From Saprospiraceae bacterium (GTDB lineage: Bacteria; Bacteroidota; Bacteroidia; Chitinophagales; Saprospiraceae): a stretch of DNA of 64,000 nt. The notes beneath the pieces were generated by a model. The model had not been told where the DNA came from. It worked only from the letters and a program-made list of their open reading frames with translations, and did no database searches. This document shows positions 47,568 to 57,216 of this stretch, piece after piece; the first letter of the stretch is position 1; every line of letters begins with the position of its first letter. The stretch spans positions 694,971 to 758,970 of the forward strand of contig JADJNW010000004.1 of the NCBI GenBank assembly GCA_016714085.1, read 5' to 3'. A program made the translations under genes and the position numbers.

Positions 47568-49385
47568 ATGAAAAAACGAATACTCCTGATTTGCCTTTGC
47601 ATTCCTATCCTTGGCAATGCGCAAAATTTGATTGATAGCCTGAAAAAAATGTTGCCGCTACCGGCAGATGATTCCATTAAAGTGTTGCAATTCATTGACT
47701 TAGGATTGGAATACTATCGGATTGATGTGGATTCATCGCTGCTATTTATTGAGCAGGGTTTGGCATTAGCGAAAAAAACAGCGGATAATTATTTAATTGG
47801 AGCGGGCTATAATTCGATGGGTGTCGCTTATTATTACAAACGCGATTTTACACAAGCGATGGATTATTATATGAAGGCTCTGCCTTTGGCAAAAGCGAGT
47901 AAAGATGATGATTTTATCGCCAGAGTGCTTGGGAATATTGGCATTTTACAACAGGAAACAGGTCAAAATCAGGAAGCGATTCAAACGCAATTAGAAGTTT
48001 TGAATATTTATAAGGCGCGAAATGATACCATGGAAATCGGCAGAGCTTATTTGCATTTAGGCGCTATTTACTTTGCTTTACAAAATTATAATAAAACGCT
48101 GGAATATTTTTTTCAGACATTAAGTGCCTTTCAACAAGTAAATTCTATTGTAGGGCTTGGTATTATCCATAGCAATATCGGCGAGGTTTACCTTGCCAAT
48201 AAAGATTATAAAAATGCTCAAAATCATTGGAATCAGGCACTTAAATATCAATTACTTTCTAATGATAAAGGCGGCGCCGCCATCACACGCATGGGTTTGG
48301 GCGAACTTTTATTGAAGCAACAAAATCCACAGGCTGCCATCGCTGAATTCAATCAGGCTTTGCAATTGGCACAGGAAAGTGGCGATAACCGTACATTAAT
48401 TACATTATATAAACATTTAGCAGAAACGCATCAACAACTAAATGATTTGCCAAAAGCTTACACATTTCTTTCTCAATATGCCACTTTGAGCGATTCCCTG
48501 AATAAAGCTGCTTATAATGAGGATTTAGCAGAGATGCAAACAAAATTTGATACCGAGCAAAAAGAAGCAGAAATTGCGCAACAAAAATTGGAATTGGCGC
48601 AAAAAAATGCACAGATATTTCGGCAGCGTACCAGTATTTGGGGGCTGATTTTTACTATTTTGGCTTTAGGCGTTTTTGCTTATTTATTTTATAATCGCTA
48701 TCGGCTGAAGCAACAACAAATTCTAAATGAGGCTATTATATATGAACAAAAATTAGGCTTGAATGCCGTCATCGAAGCACAGGAAGCCGAACAACAGCGC
48801 ATTGCCAAAGAATTGCATGATGGGATTGCACAAGAATTGATCGCCATCAAATTGGGATTTGATCGACTGGCTTTAAAAACTAATAATAATATATCAAAAG
48901 AAGCAGAAAATATTAAAGAATTATCAAGTTTACTAAATGAAACTTGCACAGGAGTACGAACGATTTCACACCTCATGTTGCCGCCCACCCTTGAAAAAGA
49001 AGGCTTGGTGAGCTCATTACAATTATTATTAGAAAATAGCTTGAAAAGATTGGGCATCGTACATGAATTTAATTATTCGGATGTAAATGAGCGATTTGAT
49101 TCTAAAATAGAACTCACGGTCTATCGTATCGCCCAGGAATTAATTAATAATACTCTCAAGCACGCGGAGGCAACACGAATTGCGATAAAATTACAAAAAG
49201 CAGATAACCAATTGATTTTCAAAGTAGAAGACGATGGAAAAGGCTATGATTTTGAAGAAGCCCGACGCAAAGGAAGTCTGGGATTACTTAATATTTTAAG
49301 CCGTGTAAATAATTTGGGTGGTACTTTTATTGCCGAGCCAAAAGCACAGCGCGGCACGATTTCGCTGGTGCAAATTCCTTTATGA
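47568..49385 (+). CDS. TPR-containing sensor histidine kinase (HisKA_3)
   Basis: A 605-residue protein with a signal peptide (ILGNAQN), then about six tetratricopeptide repeats (residues about 35-310: GYNSMGVAYYYKRDFTQAMDYY, RVLGNIGILQQETGQNQEAI). A coiled coil (KEAEIAQQKLELAQKNAQ), a membrane helix (IWGLIFTILALGVFAYLFYN) and a HisKA_3 domain (QRIAKELHDGIAQELIAIKLG, phospho-His in ELHDG) follow, ending in an ATPase domain (LTVYRIAQELINNTLKHA, KVEDDGKGYD). This is the NarX/LytS-type layout typical of Bacteroidota. Its stop overlaps that of the convergent LuxR-type regulator by 6 bases, so they form a likely pair despite opposite orientation. Confidence 0.92.
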   Translation: MKKRILLICLCIPILGNAQNLIDSLKKMLPLPADDSIKVLQFIDLGLEYYRIDVDSSLLFIEQGLALAKKTADNYLIGAGYNSMGVAYYYKRDFTQAMDYYMKALPLAKASKDDDFIARVLGNIGILQQETGQNQEAIQTQLEVLNIYKARNDTMEIGRAYLHLGAIYFALQNYNKTLEYFFQTLSAFQQVNSIVGLGIIHSNIGEVYLANKDYKNAQNHWNQALKYQLLSNDKGGAAITRMGLGELLLKQQNPQAAIAEFNQALQLAQESGDNRTLITLYKHLAETHQQLNDLPKAYTFLSQYATLSDSLNKAAYNEDLAEMQTKFDTEQKEAEIAQQKLELAQKNAQIFRQRTSIWGLIFTILALGVFAYLFYNRYRLKQQQILNEAIIYEQKLGLNAVIEAQEAEQQRIAKELHDGIAQELIAIKLGFDRLALKTNNNISKEAENIKELSSLLNETCTGVRTISHLMLPPTLEKEGLVSSLQLLLENSLKRLGIVHEFNYSDVNERFDSKIELTVYRIAQELINNTLKHAEATRIAIKLQKADNQLIFKVEDDGKGYDFEEARRKGSLGLLNILSRVNNLGGTFIAEPKAQRGTISLVQIPL

Positions 49386-50012
49386 AGTCAGTTTGTGCTG
49401 CATCGCAAAGCGCACTAAGGCTGCGATGTTTGGCAAATCTAATTTTTGTAAAATATTATTGCGATGGGTATCGACCGTACGAGGTGAAATGAATAATTTT
49501 TCACCGATCTCCGTGCTGGAAAGTCCTTCTGCCACTAAGCGAATAATCTCGATTTCACGCTCGGTAAGCCCCATCAATGCTGGATTTCCCTGGTTTTGTG
49601 AATGTAGAAGCATGGTCACTTCACTCGAAAAATAGGTCTGTCCGCTTGCCACTTTTTGTATCGCTTCCTGCAATTCCTCCGGCGAGGTATTTTTGAATAA
49701 AAAGCCACGCGCGCCGTTCGCCACGCTTTGTTTCACAATGGAAGCTTCGTTGCGCATTGTAATCATAATCACTTTGGTATCAGGAAATTGCGTTTGAATT
49801 TTGCCGCAAGCCTCGATGCCATTTACATTGGGCATTTCTACATCAAGTAATGCTATATCGGCCGGAGATTTTTGTAATAATTCCAATAATTCTAATCCAT
49901 TGGCTGCATCACCCACTACCGTTATGCCAGAAAGCTCTTCCAGCAAGGCGCGAAACCCTTTTCGTACCAAGTGATGATCATCGGCGATGATAATTTTGAT
50001 TATCCTTTCCAA
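49380..50012 (-). CDS. NarL/LuxR-family response regulator
   Basis: A 210-residue protein with a receiver domain (IIIADDHHLVRKGF, phospho-Asp in DIALLDVEMPNVNG, VIMITMRNEA, GARGFLFKN) and a LuxR-type HTH (LTEREIEIIRLVAEGLSSTEIGEKLFISPRTVDTHR). It is convergent with, and overlaps by 6 bases, the TPR histidine kinase, which is its most likely partner. The tail-to-tail overlap means the two transcripts must run into each other's 3' ends. Confidence 0.95.
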   Translation of the reverse strand: MERIIKIIIADDHHLVRKGFRALLEELSGITVVGDAANGLELLELLQKSPADIALLDVEMPNVNGIEACGKIQTQFPDTKVIMITMRNEASIVKQSVANGARGFLFKNTSPEELQEAIQKVASGQTYFSSEVTMLLHSQNQGNPALMGLTEREIEIIRLVAEGLSSTEIGEKLFISPRTVDTHRNNILQKLDLPNIAALVRFAMQHKLTS

Positions 50013-50125
50013 GTTTAGATTTAATATTTTGAACAGTATTATTATTACAAAAATAAAAAAAGATTAATATTATTTATCTGGTCATTTTTAGTTCTTTATA
50101 TAAAGAATCCAATAGAATTAAAAAC

Positions 50126-50164
50126 AAAACAGCTTTCCGATTTTTAACGAAAAGCTGTTTTTAA
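50126..50164 (-). terminator. terminator of the rimP-nusA-infB operon
   Basis: AAAACAGCTTT (50126-50136) pairs with AAAGCTGTTTT (50151-50161). Both flanks are T- or A-rich, and minus-strand reading gives a run of T after the stem. It lies about 60 bases beyond the infB stop. Confidence 0.75.
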
Positions 50165-50202
50165 AAATATTTTGAATAAAATATTTTGAATAAAATATTT
50201 AA
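50165..50202. repeat. short AT-rich direct repeat
   Basis: The 14-base word AAAATATTTTGAAT appears about two and a half times in tandem between the terminator and the infB stop. Confidence 0.6.
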
Positions 50203-50219
50203 TCAATTTTTAATCGGCG

Positions 50220-53200
50220 TTACGCCAACTTCTGCTTAATTTCTATAATTTCAAAGCCTTCGATGATATCGCCGACTTTAATATCATTGTAATTTTCAAT
50301 GGAAATACCACATTCCATGCCGTTTTTCACTTCTTTCATATCTTCCTTGAAGCGTTTGAGGGAAGCGATTTTGGCGGCTGCGCCTTCGCGGGTCGGGAAC
50401 ACAACGATACCATCACGGATAATGCGCACGCTGGTGTTGCGAGTAATCTTGCCTTCCTGCACATAGCATCCTGCAATCGTGCCCACTTTACTGATTTTGA
50501 ATACTTCGCGTACTTCCACTTGCGATATGATTCTCTCTTCTTTCGTCGGTTCAAGCATCCCTTCAATCGCCATCTTGATTTCCTCAATTGCCTCGTAAAT
50601 AATGGAGTATAGCTTGATTTGAACGCCTTCTTTTTCTGCAAGTTTGCGAGCATTGGAAGAAGGACGCACCTGGAAACCAACAATAATTGCATCGGAAGCC
50701 GAAGCCAGCAATACATCTGATTCGGTGATCGCACCAACTGCGCGGTGAATCACATTTACCTGTACTTTTTCAATAGATAGCTTGATCAAAGAGTCGGACA
50801 AGGCTTCTACCGAGCCATCCACGTCCCCTTTCACGATCAAATTCAATTCTTTGAAATTGCCCAAAGCTAAGCGGCGACCAATTTCATCCAAACTAATTCG
50901 CTTGGTTGCGCGGTTCATTTGTTCCCGAGCAATCTGAGCACGCTTGGAAGCAATTTGTCGTGCTTCCTGGTCGGTTTCTACTTCTTTGAAACGCTCGCCA
51001 GCCTGCGGCGCACCACTCAAACCCAGCACCAGTACTGGCGCTGACGGCCAACGCTTAGTACGCGTTTGCCTCGTTCGTTGAACATCGCTTTCACTTTACC
51101 AGAATACTCTCCTGCAACGACCACATCGCCAATATCCAGAGAACCATTTTGTACCAAGACTTTAGCAACGTAGCCGCGGCCTTTATCCAGAGAAGCTTCC
51201 AACACCGTACCCATAGACATTCGATGCGGGTTTGCTTGCAATTCCAGGATTTCCGCTTCTAATAGAATTTTTTCCAGTAGCAAATCGACATTTAAACCTG
51301 TCTTTGCTGAAATATCTTGTGATTGATACTTACCGCCCCATTCTTCTACTAAAAGATTCATACTGGCCAATTCCTGTTTGATCTTTTCAGGTTGAGCACC
51401 TGCTTTATCAATTTTATTGATAGCAAAAATCATCGGAACGTTGGCAGCTTGTGCGTGGCTAATGGCTTCGCGCGTTTGAGGCATGATGCTATCATCCGCA
51501 GCAATTACAATAATCGCAATATCGGTAATCTTAGCGCCACGAGCACGCATAGCGGTAAAGGCTTCGTGACCAGGCGTATCGAGGAAGGTAATTTTCTTGC
51601 CATTTTTTTCTACCTCATAAGCACCAATATGCTGCGTGATACCTCCAGCTTCACCTGATACCACATTTGCTTCGCGGATATAGTCAAGCAAAGAGGTTTT
51701 ACCGTGGTCAACATGACCCATCACCGTAACGATAGGTGCGCGCGGTTCGAGGTCTTCAGGGGCATCGATAATTTCCTCTTCTTCTTCGTCTTGTTCTTCA
51801 ACACTAATGAATTCTACTTCATGTCCGAATTCTTCGGCAATCAATTCAATAATTTCAGCATCCAATCGCTGATTGATAGAAACAATCACGCCCAGATTCA
51901 AACAAGCTGTGATAACATCTGTAACTGCTACATCCATCAAGCTTGCCAACTCAGAAACAGAAACGAATTCTGTAACTTCCAGTTTGCCAGTTTGACCTTC
52001 TTGTTCTAATTGTTCTTGCCGTTCGCGTAGGCGTTCACGGTTGTCGCGGCGCATCTTCTGGCGCTTTTTCTTTCCACCTCCGGAGAGGCGCGCCATCGTT
52101 GCTTTGATTTGTTCTTCTACTTGTTTTTGCGATACTTCTTTAGAATCATCGCGTTGAGGTCCGCCGCGATTGTCGCGGTTTCTATCATTTCCACCACCTC
52201 TGCGATCTCCACCGCCACCTCGGTTTTATTATTGTTATTATTATTATCCCGATTGTCACCGCCTCTTCTTTCCCCACCGCCTTCTGTGGCTGTGGTTATT
52301 TTTTTGCGTTTGCGTTTGCGCTTTTTGCGGGCGTCTTCGCTGTTGTTATTGTTCTGAGGAGTGCCACCTTGACGATTTCTATTTTTATCATCACCTGGAA
52401 CAGCAGGCTTATTCTTGTCTTTACCATCCGAAGCAACTTCTGTCTTGGGCTTATCCCGATCTTTGTTATCCCCACCACGATTGTCGCGGTTATCCCGGTT
52501 ATCTCGATTTTTGTTGTCGCGATTATCTCGAACTTCCTTTTCTTTTTTCTTCTGCGGTTTTTTAAATTTATCGGTATCGATTTTACCCAAAATCTTTAAT
52601 CCGCGTAATTCCGGCGCTTCTGCTCGGAAGTATTCTTGTCCAGCAGGTTTTTCTTCCCCATTGCTTTCTTTCTCAGCCGGCACATCTTGTGCAGCAGGCT
52701 TCTCGTCTGTTTTCGCTTCTACTTTGGGAGCAACAGGTTTCTCTGGCGTTTTTTCCTCTTGCTTTTCTTTTTCCTTTTGTTCTTGTTCAACTTTCGGAGG
52801 CGTTTCAGCAGCAGATTTGCTGGCTTCGATGGGCGCTTGTTTTTCTGCTTGGGGTTCGACTTCAGCTTTTTCCTGCGGTTTTTGCTCGACCTTCGATTCT
52901 TCGATCGGCTTTGGTTCCGGCTTGCCTTTTTTGTTGTCGAGGTCTATTTTGCCCAGTATTTTTAAGGTAGATTTGAGCAAACGAGGTCTTTCCTCTATTA
53001 CTTCTTCCTTTTTTACCTCTGATGAAGGAGTCGCATCCGTCTGCTTAACAACTTCTTCTTTGGGTGCAGGCTTTTCAATTTTTGACACCACAGGCTGCGG
53101 AGGTGTATCTTTCTTGGTGAGCGGACGATTCCCAATGATCAATTGGTCGGCCTGTTCTTTGATATCCCGATCTTTATAAAATTCTTTAATCAGGATATTA

Positions 53201-53328
53201 TGCATTTCATCGGTAACTTTAGCCGAGGGCTTGTCTTCGATTTCAAACCCATGACTATTAAGGTAATCCACAATGGTGGACGTACCCACATTTAACTCTT
53301 TTGCTATCTTAACTAAACGTAATGTCAT
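50220..53328 (-). CDS. infB: translation initiation factor IF-2 (two frameshifts)
   Basis: A protein of about 1,035 residues that brings initiator tRNA to the ribosome. The N-terminus (MTLRLVKIAKELNVGTSTIV) is the IF2_N domain. A long, low-complexity linker rich in Lys, Glu and Pro follows, then RDNRDNRDNR repeats. A second IF2_N-like part follows (VSELASLMDVAVTDVI), then the GTPase domain with GHVDHGKTSL (G1), DTPGHEAF (G3) and NKID (G4), and finally domains II-IV. Frame breaks lie near 52213 (an A-run error; linker continues GGGGDRRGGGNDRN) and near 51047 (one C missing; true reading LSVGPSAPVLVLGLSG). Because the gene is essential, both are almost certainly base errors. It is the third gene of the operon, 289 bases after nusA. 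Confidence 0.96.
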
Positions 53329-53617
53329 TCTTAGTTTTTAGTGCTTTGACAACGCTTGTTGATAGACAAAAGCTTATGCACATTAATGTCCTTTACATAT
53401 CTTACTATCTTTTTTGGATGAATAAAATCAAAAGGTTCATTCTTAGAAAGCTTTCGCCAATCGAACAAATAAAATAAAGTTGCTTCGCGTTTCCGGCGCA
53501 AAGATAATAGTAAAAACCATGTATCGGTAACTCTTTCACAAAAAACGATTGTTTCTTTGCTTTGTTCGTGGGCTGAAACAATTACTTTTCAGAAAGAGTT
53601 CCCGACTTTTTGGCTTA

Positions 53618-54853
53618 TTATTCTTCAAATTCTTCTTCCAGGATGCGTACTACCTCGCGGATTGTTTCTTCTTCCAGGTCGGTGCGACGTGCTAATTCTT
53701 CAACGCTCAAAGCCAAGACGCTACGCGCAGTGTCGCAGCCAATGGATTTGAAAGCATCGATTACCCATTCATCAATTTCATCGGAGAATTCATCCAATTC
53801 AACATCGTCGATTTCAATTTCCTGTGTATTGCGGAACACATCTATCTCAAATTCAGTTAATTGGCTAGCCAACTTGATATTGGTACCACCTTTGCCAATG
53901 GCCAATGATACTTGATCAGGATCAAGATACACTGCTGCTCGGCGGGCTTCCATATCCAGGTCAATATTGCTCGTTTTTGCAGGCGTAAGCGCCCTTTGTA
54001 TAAAGAGCGAAGTGTTATTAGTATAGTTTACAATGTCAATATTTTCGTTACGCAGTTCTCGTACAATACCGTGAATCCTTGAGCCTTTCATGCCTACGCA
54101 GGCGCCCACAGGGTCAATGCGGTCATCATAAGATTCTACTGCCACTTTTGCGCGTTCGCCGGGCAAGCGTACAATTTTTTTGATGGCGATCAGACCATCT
54201 TCAATCTCAGGCACTTCCTGCTCTAATAATTTTGATAAAAATTCATTATCCGTGCGCGATACAATAACAACCGGGGTATTGTTTTTCATTTCCACCTTTC
54301 TGATCACACCGCGTACCATGTCGCCTTTTCGGAAAAAATCACCTTTAATCATTTCGCTGCGCGGCATAATCAATTCATTACCAGTAGCATCGTCGAGCAA
54401 AAGGATTTCTTTTTTCATTACCTGGCTTACCTCACCAGCTACCATATCACCCACGCGCTCGTTGTATTTGCGATATACTTCATCCTTTTCCAATTCCATG
54501 ATTCTGGATATGAGCGTCTGGCGAGCAGCCATAATGGCGCGGCGTCCAAAATCTTCCAGGAACAACTGCTCATAGCATTCTTCGCCAATCTCATAATCCT
54601 CATCGATAGACAAGGCCTCAGAGATAGAAATCTGGCTACGGTCGTCAGTCACCTCTCCATCTGGTACAATCTCGCGTACGCGCCACAATTCCACGTCACC
54701 CGTGGTCGTGTTCACAATCACATCGAAATTTTCATCCGAGCCATATTTTTTGCGAATCAGGGTACGAAATACATCTTCCAATACGCGCACCATTGTTGGG
54801 CGGTCTATATTTTTACCCGCTTTAAAGTCCGCAAAGCTTTCTACTAAATTCAT
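53618..54853 (-). CDS. nusA: transcription termination/antitermination factor NusA
   Basis: A 411-residue factor that binds RNA polymerase and modulates pausing, termination and antitermination. The N-terminal RNAP-binding domain (LVESFADFKAGKNIDRP) is followed by an S1 domain (VGDMVAGEVSQVMKKEILL), KH1 (DPVGACVGMKGSRIHGIVREL) and KH2 (LAIGKGGTNIKLASQL). A short acidic C-terminal helical domain closes it. The C-terminal repeats found in E. coli are absent, as usual outside gammaproteobacteria. It lies between rimP and infB. NusA is the natural candidate regulator for the terminator in the operon leader at 55421. Confidence 0.97.
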   Translation of the reverse strand: MNLVESFADFKAGKNIDRPTMVRVLEDVFRTLIRKKYGSDENFDVIVNTTTGDVELWRVREIVPDGEVTDDRSQISISEALSIDEDYEIGEECYEQLFLEDFGRRAIMAARQTLISRIMELEKDEVYRKYNERVGDMVAGEVSQVMKKEILLLDDATGNELIMPRSEMIKGDFFRKGDMVRGVIRKVEMKNNTPVVIVSRTDNEFLSKLLEQEVPEIEDGLIAIKKIVRLPGERAKVAVESYDDRIDPVGACVGMKGSRIHGIVRELRNENIDIVNYTNNTSLFIQRALTPAKTSNIDLDMEARRAAVYLDPDQVSLAIGKGGTNIKLASQLTEFEIDVFRNTQEIEIDDVELDEFSDEIDEWVIDAFKSIGCDTARSVLALSVEELARRTDLEEETIREVVRILEEEFEE

Positions 54854-54929
54854 AAAATTTATTGTTATCGGTTATCTATTATTTGGTCACCAGCAACACC
54901 CTGATAACCATTGACAGATAAGGTTTATT

Positions 54930-55403
54930 TCAAAATTGAATTTTTATAATTGCCTTTTTAATATCCTCAAACGGAATAATCGTCTGTACGATTTCTTTTT
55001 TCTTTTTTTTGCCTTCTTTCGTCACCACCAATTCTTCAAGCGTGGCTGCAAAATCATTTGCTTCTATCAATTTTCCCGTCTTTATTATGCCCGCTTTGAG
55101 CGTCACTTCCAAGTCGCGCCCAATATTTTTGCGGTATTGCCGGGGTAATTTGAGCGGTCTGCTAAGACCCGGCGACGAAACTTCGAGCGTATAATTATCA
55201 CCCAGCATCAAATCCTCATCCAGAAATGATTCCAAATAACGGCTGATCCGCTGGCACTTTTCAAAAGTCACACCACTATCGCTATCGATAAAAACTTCGA
55301 GTTTATTGGCTTTTTCCGAATAGTTAATATCAATCAGAAAACAATCGGCAAATTCCGGTTCTTTAAACTTTTCATCCAACAAATCGGCGATTCGAGCTTC
55401 CAC
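54930..55403 (-). CDS. rimP: ribosome maturation factor RimP
   Basis: A 157-residue protein required for 30S subunit assembly. Recognisable segments are FIDSDSGVTFEKCQRISRYLE, LGDNYTLEVSSPGLSRPL and a final ENDFAATL-like stretch with a lysine cluster (KKKKE). The start is a GTG at 55401-55403, 18 bases after the leader terminator's T-run ends; no better ATG is in frame. It is the first gene of rimP-nusA-infB, the order conserved across bacteria. Confidence 0.95.
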   Translation of the reverse strand: MEARIADLLDEKFKEPEFADCFLIDINYSEKANKLEVFIDSDSGVTFEKCQRISRYLESFLDEDLMLGDNYTLEVSSPGLSRPLKLPRQYRKNIGRDLEVTLKAGIIKTGKLIEANDFAATLEELVVTKEGKKKKKEIVQTIIPFEDIKKAIIKIQF

Positions 55404-55420
55404 GGTCGTTCAATTGCGTA

Positions 55421-55451
55421 CAAAAAAAAGAGGGAACATCACGTTCCCTCT
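55421..55451 (-). terminator. leader terminator (putative attenuator) of rimP-nusA-infB
   Basis: On the minus strand, AGAGGGAAC pairs perfectly over 9 bp with GTTCCCTCT (5-base loop), followed by a run of eight T. No minus-strand gene lies upstream: the neighbour at 55617 is divergent. The terminator therefore sits between the operon's own promoter (55474-55504) and the rimP start, so read-through must be regulated. Confidence 0.8.
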
Positions 55452-55473
55452 GGTCTCTTTTCCATCGTTGGCG

Positions 55474-55504
55474 CAAAGATACAACCAAAAACAATAAAAT
55501 GCAA
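55474..55504 (-). promoter_or_regulatory. promoter of the rimP-nusA-infB operon
   Basis: Read on the minus strand, TTGC is followed by exactly 19 bases and then TATCTTTG, a full Bacteroidota promoter match. The start site would be near 55467, giving a leader of about 65 nt that is almost entirely the terminator hairpin and a short run to the GTG. Confidence 0.75.
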
Positions 55505-55616
55505 GTATTGGTTTGATGCTTCTGGTTTAAAGAAATGAAATTATTGAAACTAAAATGAATAAGGAATCGTTTTAATGCCTGAAATCACCAAAAATAATCG
55601 AACACCCGACTGAATC

Positions 55617-56570
55617 ATGAAAGTACAGACCTTTGAAGGTTTGCAGCAAGAATTGAAGCTGCACTTCACCCAATACCGCACTTGTGAGGTGGATGTAGTC
55701 ACGCCGACTCAGAGCAATATCCACATTCGCACCGAACGCTTTGCCGATTTTATCATCTCTCACGGCATTTATCAGACGCAGGAAGAAGCCTTTACTTTTA
55801 CTACTCGGCGGGAAGACCCTGTGATTTGTATGCTTTTCCATCTTTCTGGTAGTGCTTTTTTCGGAAAAGATTTGCTCGAATTTCCCAGCAATCACTATTC
55901 TCTTAATTTTTACCCAAGTTTTGAGTCACAAATGTTTTTGCGGGAAAATCATCATGTAGAAAAACTAATGATCAAGCTGCAAGTGCCTTTTGTACAAAAA
56001 TATCTCGAACAGGGCGATGAATATACGCGTTGGTTTTTTGATCAGATTGAAAACAGCACTTATTTTGATACGACACAGAATGGACGCATCATATCGCCGG
56101 AAGTACGTGGTATTTTGATGAATATCATTCAATGCCCTTTTGAGGGGACGCTCCGTTTGTTGTATTTAGAATCGCAACTCAAATTGCTGTTGAGCTTTCT
56201 GATTTATGAATTTCGCACAGCGGCATCACAAGACCTTCGTATTGATCAATTAAATACAAAGGATATTGAGGTTTTGCATGATATTCACAAATATGCTTCT
56301 ACCCAATTTCTAGATGATGTTTCGCTGTATAGCGTTTGCCGCCAGTTTGGTATCAATGAGTTTAAATTAAAATACGGGTTTAAAAAACTCTTCGGTACTA
56401 GCTTGATGAAGCTCGTGCAGGAAAAACGTATGTCGCACGCGCGCGAAATGCTGCTACAACCCGACCGTATGATTACAGATGTCGCTTTTGAAGTGGGTTA
56501 TAGTTCTACCGCTAATTTTTCCAAGGCTTTCCGCAATTTTTATGGCTTCGCGCCAAGTATGGTACGTTAA
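55617..56570 (+). CDS. AraC-family transcriptional regulator
   Basis: A 317-residue protein. The first ~210 residues form a ligand-sensing domain with no clear match. The last 100 contain two HTH motifs of the AraC type: DVSLYSVCRQFGINEFKLKYGFKKLFGTS and MITDVAFEVGYSSTANFSKAFRNFYGFAPS. It is divergent from the rimP operon, with 213 bases between the start codons. The third 21-bp array begins 58 bases after its stop. Targets are unknown. Confidence 0.93.
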   Translation: MKVQTFEGLQQELKLHFTQYRTCEVDVVTPTQSNIHIRTERFADFIISHGIYQTQEEAFTFTTRREDPVICMLFHLSGSAFFGKDLLEFPSNHYSLNFYPSFESQMFLRENHHVEKLMIKLQVPFVQKYLEQGDEYTRWFFDQIENSTYFDTTQNGRIISPEVRGILMNIIQCPFEGTLRLLYLESQLKLLLSFLIYEFRTAASQDLRIDQLNTKDIEVLHDIHKYASTQFLDDVSLYSVCRQFGINEFKLKYGFKKLFGTSLMKLVQEKRMSHAREMLLQPDRMITDVAFEVGYSSTANFSKAFRNFYGFAPSMVR

Positions 56571-56628
56571 CTGAACTAAAAACCATAGCATAAAATACTG
56601 CTGGTTGTACAAATCAGCGTTGACCTAG

Positions 56629-57014
56629 GGTATCTGATTGCTGATATAGGCTATCCGAACTTACCAATAGGGGCATTGAGCATTTGAATAGGATACTACA
56701 ATATTCTAAAAAGCTATTTTATGCTTAAACAAGTCTAATTTATCATTCCAGGATGGTCATTGAATATTCTAAGGAGGGTATTTAACAGGGTTGAATGTTC
56801 TAGATGGGTATTTGAACGTTCCAGGAGGGTCATTTAATGTTCCAGGAGGGTACTAGAACGTTATATATGGGTTCTTGAACATTCCAGGAGGGTGTTGTAA
56901 CGTTTTAGAAGGGTATCAGAATATTCTAAAAGGGTAGTATAACACTCCAGGAGGGTATTTGAATGTTCTAAGAGGCTATTTTATACTTGGATGACCCTAG
57001 TTTATTCTTTTTTA
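56629..57014. repeat. 21-bp tandem array 3 (about 18 units)
   Basis: Consecutive 21-bp units, mostly GGGTATTTGAA followed by YRTTCCAGGA. Clear copies start at 56806, 56827, 56848, 56869, 56890, 56911, 56932 and 56953. Earlier units (56629-56775) and the last ones are more diverged but keep the period. A single irregularity (a 30-base unit at 56776) marks a 12-base loss. Each unit centres on a short palindrome such as GAACGTTC, GAATATTC or GAACATTC. Stop codons occur in all frames, so this array is not coding. With no spacer-repeat alternation, CRISPR is excluded. Confidence 0.93.
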
Positions 57015-57216
57015 AAGCTGCTTGATTAGTAAAACAGGCATTTTTATCGATCAAAACGACAACCGAATTTTCCCACTTCTCGTTTTGAATAATCCTTTTT
57101 GGAAAAGTCTTCCTCCGTTTTGGCAAAGCACGCCTTTGGCAATGCCGCTACCTTTGTGTTATCAAAATCACCCAAGACTTTTTTTAAAAATTGTTTAATC
57201 AAAAATCACTCGACAC

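Noticed and set aside
52109..53179. Long plus-strand ORFs opposite the N-terminal part of infB
   Set aside because: Antisense by-products of the repetitive Lys/Glu/Asn/Arg linker; Ser/Phe-rich with no recognisable features.
50220..53328. infB as a pseudogene
   Set aside because: IF-2 is essential and the operon is otherwise intact; both breaks are single-base and in low-complexity or homopolymer sequence, so base error is the better explanation.
8143..57014. CRISPR arrays at the three tandem-repeat loci
   Set aside because: The units are directly adjacent with no unique spacers, and no cas genes are in the window.
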